A stretch of DNA of 64,000 nt from Mesorhizobium caraganae. Its GTDB lineage: Bacteria > Pseudomonadota > Alphaproteobacteria > Rhizobiales > Rhizobiaceae. The number at the start of each line of letters is the position of its first letter. The first letter of the stretch is position 1. The stretch spans positions 1-64,000 of the forward strand of contig NZ_JAFCGY010000003.1 of assembly GCF_016836705.1 (NCBI RefSeq), read 5' to 3'. A model generated the notes under the pieces. That model made no database searches. It saw only the letters and a list, made by a program, of their open reading frames with translations, and was not told where the DNA came from. Both the position numbers and the translations under genes were made by a program. Shown in pieces: positions 47,055-55,590 of the stretch.

Positions 47055-48320
47055 ATGAACGAAACGAGCCATCATGTCGTTGTCGTCGGTGCAGGATTCG
47101 GAGGTCTCGAACTGACCCGGGCACTGGCCGGTGCACCGGTGCGCATCACCATGATCGACAAGCGCAACCACCACCTTTTCCAGCCGCTGCTCTACCAGGT
47201 GGCAACCACATCGCTGGCGACCTCGGAAGTTGCCTGGCCGATCCGTCATCTGTTGCGCAAGCGCAAGGACGTGACGACGCTCCTGGGTAATGTCACCGGC
47301 GTCGATCGTGCCGGCAAACGCGTGCTGCTCGAGGACGGCAGTTCGGTTTCCTATGATACGCTGGTGCTCGCCACCGGCGCGCGCCACGCATATTTCGGCC
47401 ATGACGAATGGGAGCCTTTCGCGCCCGGGCTGAAGACGCTTGAGGACGCCACCACCATTCGCCGGCGCATCCTGCTTGCCTTCGAGCAGGCCGAGCGTGA
47501 AACCGATCCGGCCACGCGCCAGGCGCTGCTGACGCTGGTTATCGTCGGCGGCGGCCCGACCGGCGTCGAGCTTGCCGGCACCATTATTGAACTCGCGCAT
47601 GAGACGCTGCGCGGCGAATTCCGCAAGATCGACACGCGTGATGCGCGCGTGGTGCTGGTCGAGGCCGGCGACCGCATCCTGGCCAATTTCGCGCCGGTAC
47701 TGTCCGACTATGCGCGCAAGGCGCTGGAACGGCGGGGCGTCACGGTCGAGCTTGGCCGCGCCGTCACGCGGCTGGATGCCGAGGGTGTCGTGTTTGGAGA
47801 CACGCATCTGCCGGCGCGGACAATCCTCTGGGCCGCCGGCGTTGCCGCTTCGCCCGCGGGAGAATGGCTGGGGGTGCCGGTCGACCGGGCAGGCAGGGTG
47901 ATGGTCGAAGCCGATCTGACGGTGCCGGACAGTCCCGAGATTTTTGTCATCGGCGACACCGCGCATGTCCTGCGGCCGGATGGCAAGCCGGTGCCAGGCG
48001 TGGCGCCCTCCGCCAAGCAGGAGGGTAAACATGTCGCCGCGACGATCAAGGCGCGGCTGGCAGGCGATAGCGCGCCGCGTCCTTTCCGCTACAAACATGC
48101 CGGCGACCTGGCGACGATCGGCAAGTGGGCAGCCGCGATCGATTTCGGCTGGATCAAGCTTACCGGCTGGTTCGCCTGGTGGCTGTGGGGTGTGGCGCAC
48201 ATCTACTTCCTGATCGGCTTCCGCAACCGGCTGTCGGTATCGCTTAGCTGGCTATGGATATATTTCACCGGCCAGCGCAGTGCGCGGCTGATCACCCAGG
48301 GCGACGAGGACAAGGGCTGA
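47055..48320 (+). CDS. ndh: Type II NADH:quinone oxidoreductase (FAD-dependent)
   Basis: 421 residues from ATG 47055. FAD loop VVVVGAGFGGLELTRAL, NADH loop IVGGGPTGVELAGTI, then EIFVIGDTAHV. A C-terminal hydrophobic segment (WFAWWLWGVAHIYFLIGF) is typical of membrane-associated NDH-2. It passes electrons from NADH to quinone without proton pumping. Confidence 0.93.
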   Translation: MNETSHHVVVVGAGFGGLELTRALAGAPVRITMIDKRNHHLFQPLLYQVATTSLATSEVAWPIRHLLRKRKDVTTLLGNVTGVDRAGKRVLLEDGSSVSYDTLVLATGARHAYFGHDEWEPFAPGLKTLEDATTIRRRILLAFEQAERETDPATRQALLTLVIVGGGPTGVELAGTIIELAHETLRGEFRKIDTRDARVVLVEAGDRILANFAPVLSDYARKALERRGVTVELGRAVTRLDAEGVVFGDTHLPARTILWAAGVAASPAGEWLGVPVDRAGRVMVEADLTVPDSPEIFVIGDTAHVLRPDGKPVPGVAPSAKQEGKHVAATIKARLAGDSAPRPFRYKHAGDLATIGKWAAAIDFGWIKLTGWFAWWLWGVAHIYFLIGFRNRLSVSLSWLWIYFTGQRSARLITQGDEDKG

Positions 48321-48457
48321 GGTCTTCCCTTCGGCCACGGCAATTCATCCAGCCGTCACCTTTTGCTGATCGACTGACTTCCCGATGGACATGGCCAGTT
48401 TTCGGCGCGAAGGTTTCGGCGGGGCTGGGATGTTCACGTCGCTGGGAAGGAAAACCA

Positions 48458-50437
48458 ATGTCGCCTTTGCTCCACCCCGTCTCCCGTCGCGGTTTTCTTG
48501 CCGGCGCCGCTGCCAGCGGAGCGCTGATCGTGCTGCATCCGTTCTCCGCCGGCGCTGAGGCCAATCAGGCGCATCTGAGGATCATGGAGACGACGGACAT
48601 CCACGTGAATGTTTTGCCGTACGATTACTACGCCGACAAAGCGAACGACACGATGGGCCTGTCGCGGACGGCCTCGCTGATCGCTGCGGTGCGCCAGGAA
48701 GCCACCAATGCGATGCTGATCGACAATGGCGACCTTTTGCAGGGCAATCCGATGGGCGACTACATCGCCTACGAGAAGGGACTGAAGGACGGCGACCTGC
48801 ATCCGATCATGAAGGGCATGAACCTGCTCGGCTATGAATGTTCGACACTCGGCAACCACGAGTTCAATTACGGCCTGTCGTTCCTCGACAAGGTTCTGGC
48901 CGGGGCAAATTTTCCGTTCGTCTGCGCCAATCTGATCCGCGGCACCGAACTCGCCGCCAGCCCGCGCGACGACAAGCTCTATCTCAAGCCGTACGTTATC
49001 CTGGACAAGAAGATCAAGGACGGGTCGGGCGCCGAGCAGCCGATCAGAATAGGCATTATCGGTTTCGTGCCGCCGCAGATCATGGTCTGGGACCTGAAGA
49101 ACCTGGAAGGAAATGTCCGGACGCGCGACATTGTCGAGGCGGCCAAGGCCTGGGTGCCTGAGATCAAGGAGGAGGGCGCCGACATCGTGATTGCGCTCTC
49201 GCATTCGGGCATCGATATCAAGCAAGGCTACGGAATGGAGAACGCCTCGTTCTTCGTTGCCGGCGTCGAGGGCATCGATGCGGTGTTCACCGGCCATCAG
49301 CATCTCGTCTTCCCCGGCAAGAAGGATTTTCAGGCGCTTGATGGGGTCGACACGGAGAAAGGCACGCTGCAAGGCAAACCGGCGGTGATGGGCGGCTTCT
49401 GGGGCTCGCATATGGGCCTGATCGACCTGCTTCTGGAACGCGACGGATCGAAATGGCGCGTGGTCTCGGCGACCTCGGAGGCACGGCCGATCTACGAACG
49501 CGTCGACAAGGTGAACAAGCCGACGGTGGCGGACGACCAGCGCATCGTCGATGCGCTGAAGGCGGACCATGAGGCGACACTTGCCTATGTCCGCCGTCCG
49601 GTCGGCAAGACCTCGGCGCCGCTCTACTCCTATTTCGCGCTGGTGGCCGACGATCCGTCGGTGCAGATCGTCAACCAGGCGCAGAGCTGGTATCTCAAGG
49701 ACATTCTGAAGAGCACGCAGTGGAAGGATGTGCCGCTGCTGTCGGCGGCAGCGCCCTTCAAGGCCGGCGGGCGTAACGGCGCCGACTACTACACCGACGT
49801 GCCGGTGGGCGACATCGCCATCAAGAATGTCGCCGATCTCTATCTCTATCCGAATACGGTGCGCGCGGTTGAGATCACCGGGGCGCAGGTCAAGGAATGG
49901 CTGGAAATGTCGGCCGGCATTTTCAAGAAGATCGAGGCCGGGAAGGCCGACCAGGCGCTGATCGACACCGAATTCCCGTCCTACAATTTCGATGTGATCG
50001 ACGGCGTCAGCTACAAGATAGACCTGTCGCAGCCGCCGAAATACGATGCCAAGGGTGGCGTCGCCAATGCCGGCTCCAGCCGCATCGTCGGCCTCAGCTT
50101 CGATGGCAAGCCCATTGATCCAGCAGCGAAATTCGTCGTCGCCACCAACAATTACCGCGCTGGCGGTGGCGGCAATTTCCCTGACATCAACGCCTCGAAG
50201 ATCATCTACGAAGCGCCTGACACCAACCGCGATGTGATCGTGCGCTATGTCGTCAGCGAGGGCACGATCAATCCGTCGGCCGACGACAATTGGTCGTTCA
50301 CGCCGCTGCCCGGAACCAGCGTCTTGTTCGAGACCGGTCTCAAAGCGAAGGATTTTATTTCAGGGGTGAAATCGCTCAAGATCGAGCCGGTCGGCGAGGG
50401 CGAAGCCGGGTTTGCGAAATACCGCATCCTGCTTTGA
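48458..50437 (+). CDS. cpdB: 2',3'-cyclic-nucleotide 2'-phosphodiesterase / 3'-nucleotidase (Tat-exported)
   Basis: 659 residues from ATG 48458 (GGGAAGG upstream). Tat signal SRRGFLAGAAASGALIVL. The metallophosphatase domain has TTDIHVN, DNGDLLQGNPMGDY, GNHEFNYG and TGHQH; the C-terminal nucleotidase domain has FVVATNNYRAGGGGNFP. It salvages periplasmic nucleotides. A close 5'-nucleotidase cannot be excluded, but the length and motifs fit CpdB. Confidence 0.9.
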   Translation: MSPLLHPVSRRGFLAGAAASGALIVLHPFSAGAEANQAHLRIMETTDIHVNVLPYDYYADKANDTMGLSRTASLIAAVRQEATNAMLIDNGDLLQGNPMGDYIAYEKGLKDGDLHPIMKGMNLLGYECSTLGNHEFNYGLSFLDKVLAGANFPFVCANLIRGTELAASPRDDKLYLKPYVILDKKIKDGSGAEQPIRIGIIGFVPPQIMVWDLKNLEGNVRTRDIVEAAKAWVPEIKEEGADIVIALSHSGIDIKQGYGMENASFFVAGVEGIDAVFTGHQHLVFPGKKDFQALDGVDTEKGTLQGKPAVMGGFWGSHMGLIDLLLERDGSKWRVVSATSEARPIYERVDKVNKPTVADDQRIVDALKADHEATLAYVRRPVGKTSAPLYSYFALVADDPSVQIVNQAQSWYLKDILKSTQWKDVPLLSAAAPFKAGGRNGADYYTDVPVGDIAIKNVADLYLYPNTVRAVEITGAQVKEWLEMSAGIFKKIEAGKADQALIDTEFPSYNFDVIDGVSYKIDLSQPPKYDAKGGVANAGSSRIVGLSFDGKPIDPAAKFVVATNNYRAGGGGNFPDINASKIIYEAPDTNRDVIVRYVVSEGTINPSADDNWSFTPLPGTSVLFETGLKAKDFISGVKSLKIEPVGEGEAGFAKYRILL

Positions 50438-50470
50438 GGGAACGAACGGGCGGGCAAATACCCGCTCGCA

Positions 50471-51721
50471 CTACGCCTTGTAGACCACCTGGCGCACGTC
50501 GATGTAGCTGGCTCTGAAGCCGGCTTCGCAATAGTGGAGATAAAACTCCCAGAGCTTCTTGAAGCGGTCGTCGAAGCCGAGCGGGACCATCTTTTCCCAC
50601 GACTGCCAGAAGCGGTTGCGCCATTCGGCCAGCGTGCGAGCATAGTCGTCCGGAAAGACGCGCTCGCACAGATGGGCGAGACCATGGTCTTTGCCCAGCG
50701 ACTTCAGGATCGACGGCGTCGGCAGCATGCCGCCCGGGAAGACATAGCGCTGGATGAAATCCGGCCGCGCGCGATAGGTGTCGTAGGCGGCTTCGTTGAT
50801 GGTGATGATCTGCAGGCCGGCGGTGCCGCCGGGTCTCAGGCAGGCCTTCATCTTGTCGAAAAACACCGGCCAGTATTTTTCACCGACCGCCTCGAACATC
50901 TCAATCGACGCGATGCGATCGTAAGTGCCTGTTTCGTCGCGGTAATCCTGCAGCTTGATGTCGACCTTGTCAGACAGTCCGGCCTTCTGGATGCGCTCCT
51001 TGGCAAAGTCGTGCTGTTCGCGGCTGATGGTCAAGCCGGTGACGCGGCAGCCGATCTCGCGCGCGGCAAATTCGGCAAAACCGCCCCAGCCGCAGCCGAT
51101 CTCCAGCACATGGTCCTTCTTGCCGATGCCGGTGTCCTTGGCCAAAGCGCGATATTTGGCGGCCTGCGCGCTTTCCAAATCGTTGGCGCCGGTGGCATAG
51201 AGCGCCGACGAATAGGTCATGCTGGGATCGAGCCATTGCTTGTAGAAGGCATTGCCGAGGTCGTAATGCGCTGAAATGTTGCGCTTCGAGCCGGTGCGGG
51301 TGTTTTCGTTGAACCAGTGGCGGATGCGCTGGACGGTGTTGATGAACCAGTTGGCGCCGCCGGCGACGCGTTCGCCGATGGCCGAGTTGACGACGAACAG
51401 TTCGAGAAAGCTGGTCACGTCAGGGCTTTCCCAGTCGCCATCCATGTAGGATTCGGCAACGCCGATGGTGCCGCCGGAAAAGGCGCGGCCGGGCAGGCGC
51501 CAGTTCTTCAGCACCAGTTCGGCGTCGGGACCGGGCGCATTGCCACCGACAAGAACGGCGCGGCCGTCCGGCATCCTTACCTTGAGCGAGCCGTGCGGCA
51601 GTTTCATCGCCGCCGACAGCACCATGCGCGCCTTGGCCGGCAAGCCTTTGACGATCTCGGCGAAGTTGAACTCGTCCAGCCTGATGGCGTCGCCGACGCC
51701 CTTGTGTTCCCTAGCAGCCAT
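50471..51721 (-). CDS. cfa: Cyclopropane-fatty-acyl-phospholipid synthase
   Basis: 416 residues from the ATG at 51721. SAM motif VLEIGCGWGGFAEFAA, then ISREQHDFAKERI and MFEAVGEKYWPVFF, and YVFPGGMLPTPSIL. It adds a methylene bridge to unsaturated acyl chains. Rhizobia carry two cfa paralogues, so this may be cfa1 or cfa2. Confidence 0.93.
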   Translation of the reverse strand: MAAREHKGVGDAIRLDEFNFAEIVKGLPAKARMVLSAAMKLPHGSLKVRMPDGRAVLVGGNAPGPDAELVLKNWRLPGRAFSGGTIGVAESYMDGDWESPDVTSFLELFVVNSAIGERVAGGANWFINTVQRIRHWFNENTRTGSKRNISAHYDLGNAFYKQWLDPSMTYSSALYATGANDLESAQAAKYRALAKDTGIGKKDHVLEIGCGWGGFAEFAAREIGCRVTGLTISREQHDFAKERIQKAGLSDKVDIKLQDYRDETGTYDRIASIEMFEAVGEKYWPVFFDKMKACLRPGGTAGLQIITINEAAYDTYRARPDFIQRYVFPGGMLPTPSILKSLGKDHGLAHLCERVFPDDYARTLAEWRNRFWQSWEKMVPLGFDDRFKKLWEFYLHYCEAGFRASYIDVRQVVYKA

Positions 51722-51980
51722 CCCACATCCCCCTGGACTTCCGCGGGGACGGCGCAAGATCTGCCGGCCTCCACATCCTCCACATTTCATTCGCAGGCGT
51801 GAACGCCGCTGCCCGCGTGGATTTTCGCCACAATCTTCCATGGCATTGGCCGAAACTTCAAGAGGCAAGCTTTGTGAGGCACTGACCCAGGTCGCCGGCC
51901 TGAGGCCAGAATCCGCAGGAGCGCGCGGCCCTCGGCGAAATCACTATGGTTCCGAACAGCCACATACGTTAGCTTCAGTC

Positions 51981-52115
51981 ATGCGTTACGTCGTCGTCAT
52001 CATGGCCATCGCCTTTTTCCTGATCTGGGATGGCCTCTATAATCAGGGCCGCTATCTCGACACGACGGTCAGGGAGATGTCGCGCATCGTGCGCTACGTC
52101 ACCGGCGGGGGCTAG
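51981..52115 (+). CDS. Small single-span membrane protein
   Basis: 44 residues (MRYVVVIMAIAFFLIWDGLY then a charged tail). One N-terminal membrane segment. No clear Shine-Dalgarno is seen, but composition and the preserved frame support it. Function unknown. Confidence 0.5.
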   Translation: MRYVVVIMAIAFFLIWDGLYNQGRYLDTTVREMSRIVRYVTGGG

Positions 52116-52228
52116 TTTAGCGCCTCTGCAAAGTCGCCTCCCGGGGGCGCCGGGCGCGACATCGTGGCGGTTGACGCGACGGTTCCGCTCACACAAAACA
52201 TGCCGGCAAATCGATCGAGGAGGCAGGC

Positions 52229-52519
52229 GTGATCCGGCATATCGTTTTCTTCAGCGCGCGGCGCAAGGACGATGTCGAGGCTGTGCGCACGGGCTTGCTC
52301 AACCTGGGCAATATCCCGCATTCAAACCTGTTCGAGGTGACGCTCAACACCAAGGTCGACCCGCTGTCGGACGCGATCGACGTGGTCGTCTATGCCGAGT
52401 TCGAGGACGAGGCGGCCTTGGCCGCCTACAAGGCGCACCCGCTCTATGCGGAGACAACCAGCCGGGTCAAACCATTGCGCGAATTGCGCTATTCGGCCGA
52501 TGTCGTGGCGGTGGCCTGA
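52229..52519 (+). CDS. Dabb (stress-responsive alpha/beta barrel) protein
   Basis: 96 residues from GTG 52229 with a strong GAGGAGG site. VIRHIVFFSARRKDDVEAV and YAEFEDEAALAAYKAHPLY match the dimeric alpha/beta barrel family. Function unknown. Confidence 0.85.
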   Translation: MIRHIVFFSARRKDDVEAVRTGLLNLGNIPHSNLFEVTLNTKVDPLSDAIDVVVYAEFEDEAALAAYKAHPLYAETTSRVKPLRELRYSADVVAVA

Positions 52520-52762
52520 TCAGTCCGGCAAGGGGCCTCGCCTTCTTCACAGCCGGAATTCATACATCGACGTGCGCGAGCAGCCGAAGCCTGCCTTGAA
52601 CGGCTCGTCGCCAATGGTGAAATCAGGTGCCGCCGTCCGCTGCCCACGCCGCCATGACAAGGTCGAGTGCGATGCGGCCGCGCGGGCGGACGCCATCGCG
52701 ATCCGGGCGCCACCGGCGGAAAGGCTTGAACCGATGTCCGGAATGATGCACACCGCGCCGGC

Positions 52763-53635
52763 ATGACCAGCGCAACCCATCCGCTTGACCATCTGGTGCT
52801 GCCGACGGCGAGCCTCGCCGTGGCGCGGGCGCGGCTGACGTCGCTTGGCTTCATCGTCGCGCCAACCGGCATACACCCCTTCGGCACCGAAAATTGCTGC
52901 GCCTTCTTCGCCGACGGCACCTATCTCGAACCGCTGGCGATCGGCGACGAACAGACGGCAGCCCGCGCGATTGCCGACGGCAATGTCTTTGTCGCGCGCG
53001 ACCGGCTCTATCGCGCGAGCCTGGGCGATGAGGGCTTTTCCGCCGTAGTGCTGGGCACTGGCGACGCCGATGCGGACCATGCACGTTATGTCTCGGCCGG
53101 CCTGTCGGCCGGAGACGTGTTGAGTTTTTCCCGCGCCTTCACCGACGCCGCCGGGAAGAGCGATATGGCGTCGTTCAAGCTGGCTTTCGCCTCCGGTTCT
53201 GGGGCAACAGACGCCTTCCTGTTCACCTGCGAGCGGATCAACGCGCCCAAAATCGATCGCACGGCGTTGCAGGCCCATGGCAATGGCGTGACCGGCATTG
53301 TCGAAATCGTTGCGGTCAGCGACGCGCCTTCTACACAGGCTCTGCTGATCTCGGTAGTGGCTGGCTCGAAGCAGGAGAGCGGCGCGGTCTTCGATCTGTC
53401 GAATGCGTGTCTGACCGTTCTCGATCCTGCGGCTTTCACCGCGCGCTTCAAGATTGCGGCCGGCGCGCCGACGAAACTTCGCTTCGCGGCGATCGTCTTT
53501 TCGGTCCGCAGTGCCGATGCCACGGCAAGCCTGCTTGCACACAACTCCATCGAGCACGATATAGCGGGCAACGAAATTGTCGTGCAGCCGGCATCCGGGC
53601 AGGGCGCGGCCTTCATCTTCCGGGAGATCCCATGA
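52763..53635 (+). CDS. VOC-superfamily (glyoxalase-like) protein
   Basis: 290 residues. THPLDHLVLPTASLAVARAR starts a glyoxalase-type domain; GTENCCAFFADGTYLEPLA follows. The HPLDH histidine and the Glu in TYLEPL could be metal ligands. It overlaps kdsA by four bases (ATGA). Substrate unknown. Confidence 0.85.
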   Translation: MTSATHPLDHLVLPTASLAVARARLTSLGFIVAPTGIHPFGTENCCAFFADGTYLEPLAIGDEQTAARAIADGNVFVARDRLYRASLGDEGFSAVVLGTGDADADHARYVSAGLSAGDVLSFSRAFTDAAGKSDMASFKLAFASGSGATDAFLFTCERINAPKIDRTALQAHGNGVTGIVEIVAVSDAPSTQALLISVVAGSKQESGAVFDLSNACLTVLDPAAFTARFKIAAGAPTKLRFAAIVFSVRSADATASLLAHNSIEHDIAGNEIVVQPASGQGAAFIFREIP

Positions 53636-54495
53636 GCAAGCCGCAAGCGTCCAATTCGATGGCGCCCAATTCGGCGGTAACCGTCGGCAACGTCGTCTTC
53701 GACAACAATGCGGCTCTGGCGCTGATTGCCGGCCCGTGCCAGTTCGAATCGCGCCAGCACGCCTTTGACATGGCCGGCGCGCTGAAGGAGTTGACCGGCA
53801 AGCTCGGCATCGGCCTCGTCTACAAGACCAGCTACGACAAGGCCAACCGCACCTCACTCTCGGCAACGCGCGGCGCCGGGATGGATGCCGCACTTCCGGT
53901 CTTCGACGAGTTGCGCAAGGAATTTTCGCTTCCCATTCTGACCGACGTCCACACCGAGGAGCAGTGCGCGATCGTCGCGCCGCATGTCGATGTGCTGCAG
54001 ATTCCGGCCTTCCTGTCGCGCCAGACCGACATGCTGGTTGCCGCAGCCAAGACCGGCAAGGTGATCAACGTCAAGAAGGGGCAGTTCCTGGCCCCCTGGG
54101 ACATGAAGAACGTCGTCGCCAAGATCACCGGCTCCGGCAACGCCAATGTGCTCACCACCGAGCGCGGCGCTTCCTTCGGCTACAACACGCTGGTGTCGGA
54201 CATGCGGGCTTTGCCCGTGATGGCCGAGATCGGCGCGCCGGTGATTTTCGACGCCACCCATTCGGTGCAGCAACCGGGCGGGCAGGGCGGTGCTTCCGGC
54301 GGTGAGCGCCGCTTCGTCGAAACACTTGCCCGCGCTGCCGTTGCCGTCGGCGTCGCCGGCGTCTTTATCGAGACCCACCAGGATCCGGACAATTCGACCT
54401 CCTCAGACGGTCCGAACATGCTGCCGCTGAAGGACATGCCGGCCTTGCTCGAAAGACTGATGGCGTTCGACCGCATCGCCAAGAACGCTGCCTGA
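53632..54495 (+). CDS. kdsA: 2-dehydro-3-deoxyphosphooctonate aldolase (Kdo-8-P synthase)
   Basis: 287 residues from ATG 53632. Signatures are IAGPCQFESRQHAFDMA, YKTSYDKANRTS, NVKKGQFLAPWDMK and FDATHSVQQPGGQGGASGG. It makes Kdo-8-phosphate from PEP and arabinose-5-phosphate for LPS. Confidence 0.97.
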   Translation: MSKPQASNSMAPNSAVTVGNVVFDNNAALALIAGPCQFESRQHAFDMAGALKELTGKLGIGLVYKTSYDKANRTSLSATRGAGMDAALPVFDELRKEFSLPILTDVHTEEQCAIVAPHVDVLQIPAFLSRQTDMLVAAAKTGKVINVKKGQFLAPWDMKNVVAKITGSGNANVLTTERGASFGYNTLVSDMRALPVMAEIGAPVIFDATHSVQQPGGQGGASGGERRFVETLARAAVAVGVAGVFIETHQDPDNSTSSDGPNMLPLKDMPALLERLMAFDRIAKNAA

Positions 54496-54577
54496 CTGCC
54501 ACCGTGGCCAGCTTGTAGTCGGCAAAGGCCGGCTGTAGGCTCCTCCTTGCAAATGAGCGCCTTGGCAGGAGGAAGCC

Positions 54578-54781
54578 ATGTCTGTTGCCCGCGTCACCGA
54601 AATCACATCGTCATCGGAAAAGAGCTTTCAGGACGCCATCGAGATGGGAATTGCGCGCGCCTCAAAGACCCTGAAGAACGTCGAAGGCGCCTGGATCCAG
54701 GACCAGAAGATCGTCGTCGAGGACGGCAAGATCGCGGCCTATCGCGTCAACATGAAGGTGACTTTCATCCTCGCGGAGTAA
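54578..54781 (+). CDS. Dodecin family flavoprotein
   Basis: 67 residues from ATG 54578 with GCAGGAGGAAGCC upstream. VARVTEITSSSEKSFQDAI and the late YRVNMKVTFILAE are characteristic. Dodecins store or scavenge flavins as 12-mers. Confidence 0.93.
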   Translation: MSVARVTEITSSSEKSFQDAIEMGIARASKTLKNVEGAWIQDQKIVVEDGKIAAYRVNMKVTFILAE

Positions 54782-54802
54782 GCGCCTGCCAACTCCTTGT
54801 TG

Positions 54803-54851
54803 GAGCATGATCTTTTCCGAAAACCGGTTCCCACTTTTCGGGATCATGCTC
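54803..54851 (+). repeat. Palindromic intergenic repeat, copy 3
   Basis: Arms GAGCATGATC (54803-54812) and GATCATGCTC (54842-54851) are exact; inner CCGAAAA / TTTTCGG flank CCGGTTCCCAC, so the copy is inverted relative to copies 1 and 4. It lies between dodecin and the PRC-barrel gene. Confidence 0.9.
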
Positions 54852-54924
54852 TGAAAAAATCGGGAACTTTCGCCCGCGCCCCTCATTGTCAAAGTACCAT
54901 CAACGACAATGAGGAGCATCAGAC

Positions 54925-55290
54925 ATGACCACCCAGACAGGTCACACCGAAGCCATTGCCGCTTCGCGCGTCATCGGCACGTCGGTCTACAACACCGAAG
55001 GCAGGAACATCGGCAGCATCGAGGACGTCATGCTCGACAAGACGTCGAACGGCATCATGTTCGCGGTTATCGGCTTTGGCGGTTTTCTCGGCATTGGCGA
55101 GAAATATCACGCCATTCCATGGGCGAGCCTCGACTATGACGAGGACAAAGGCGGCTACGTCGTGCCGTTCTCCAAGGACCAACTGAAAGCGGCTCCAGCC
55201 TATTCGATCAATGAACTGGCCGGCGCTGATGGCGAGGCCGCACGTGACGCTTCCTATGACTACTACAAGGTCACGCCTTATTGGCATTGA
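54925..55290 (+). CDS. PRC-barrel domain protein
   Basis: 121 residues. ASRVIGTSVYNTEGRNIGSI then VMLDKTSNGIMFAVIGFGG and HAIPWASLDYDEDKGGYVV are the PRC-barrel fold. In rhizobia such genes are often under the general stress sigma factor; a weak GGAAC box is seen at 54863. Role unknown. Confidence 0.9.
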   Translation: MTTQTGHTEAIAASRVIGTSVYNTEGRNIGSIEDVMLDKTSNGIMFAVIGFGGFLGIGEKYHAIPWASLDYDEDKGGYVVPFSKDQLKAAPAYSINELAGADGEAARDASYDYYKVTPYWH

Positions 55291-55314
55291 TCCGGCGCGC
55301 CGACGCCTGACGTG

Positions 55315-55341
55315 AAGGCCCCCGAAACCGGGGGCCTTTTC
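55315..55341. terminator. Bidirectional terminator after the PRC-barrel gene
   Basis: AAGGCCCCC / GGGGGCCTT stem with CGAAACC loop and TTTT. It ends the PRC-barrel mRNA and lies 19 bases after the minus-strand lipoprotein stop. Confidence 0.85.
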
Positions 55342-55359
55342 AATGGGACGGGATGGTTC

Positions 55360-55482
55360 CTATTCGGCGGCGTAAAGCGTCGACAACTGCGTTGCGGCCT
55401 TTGGCGGCTGCTGGTTGTCGCATGACGTCAGGAACGCCGCCGCGATCAAGAACAAACTCACGATACCGCTCAACTCAGACAT
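55360..55482 (-). CDS. Tiny lipoprotein
   Basis: 40 residues, starting at the ATG at 55482 with a perfect AGGAGGAG site. The sequence MSELSGIVSLFLIAAAFLTS then C gives a lipobox (LTSC), so about 22 residues remain after processing. It ends LSTLYAAE. Function unknown, though small lipoproteins of this size (entericidin-like) occur widely. Confidence 0.65.
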   Translation of the reverse strand: MSELSGIVSLFLIAAAFLTSCDNQQPPKAATQLSTLYAAE

Positions 55483-55590
55483 GGCGAAACTCCTCCTGTT
55501 TCGCCCCGCGCGGCATGATCCTAATCGACGCCCCGAATGTTGCTCCTGAATTATCGTGACGCCATGTTGTCGAACGTGATCAAGGCGTGC

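Noticed and set aside
52520..52762. Minus-strand C-terminus ending FKAGFGCSRTSMYEFRL in the Dabb-VOC gap
   Set aside because: The peptide looks somewhat protein-like, but most of the frame is antisense to the VOC gene and no start, ribosome site or family is recognisable.
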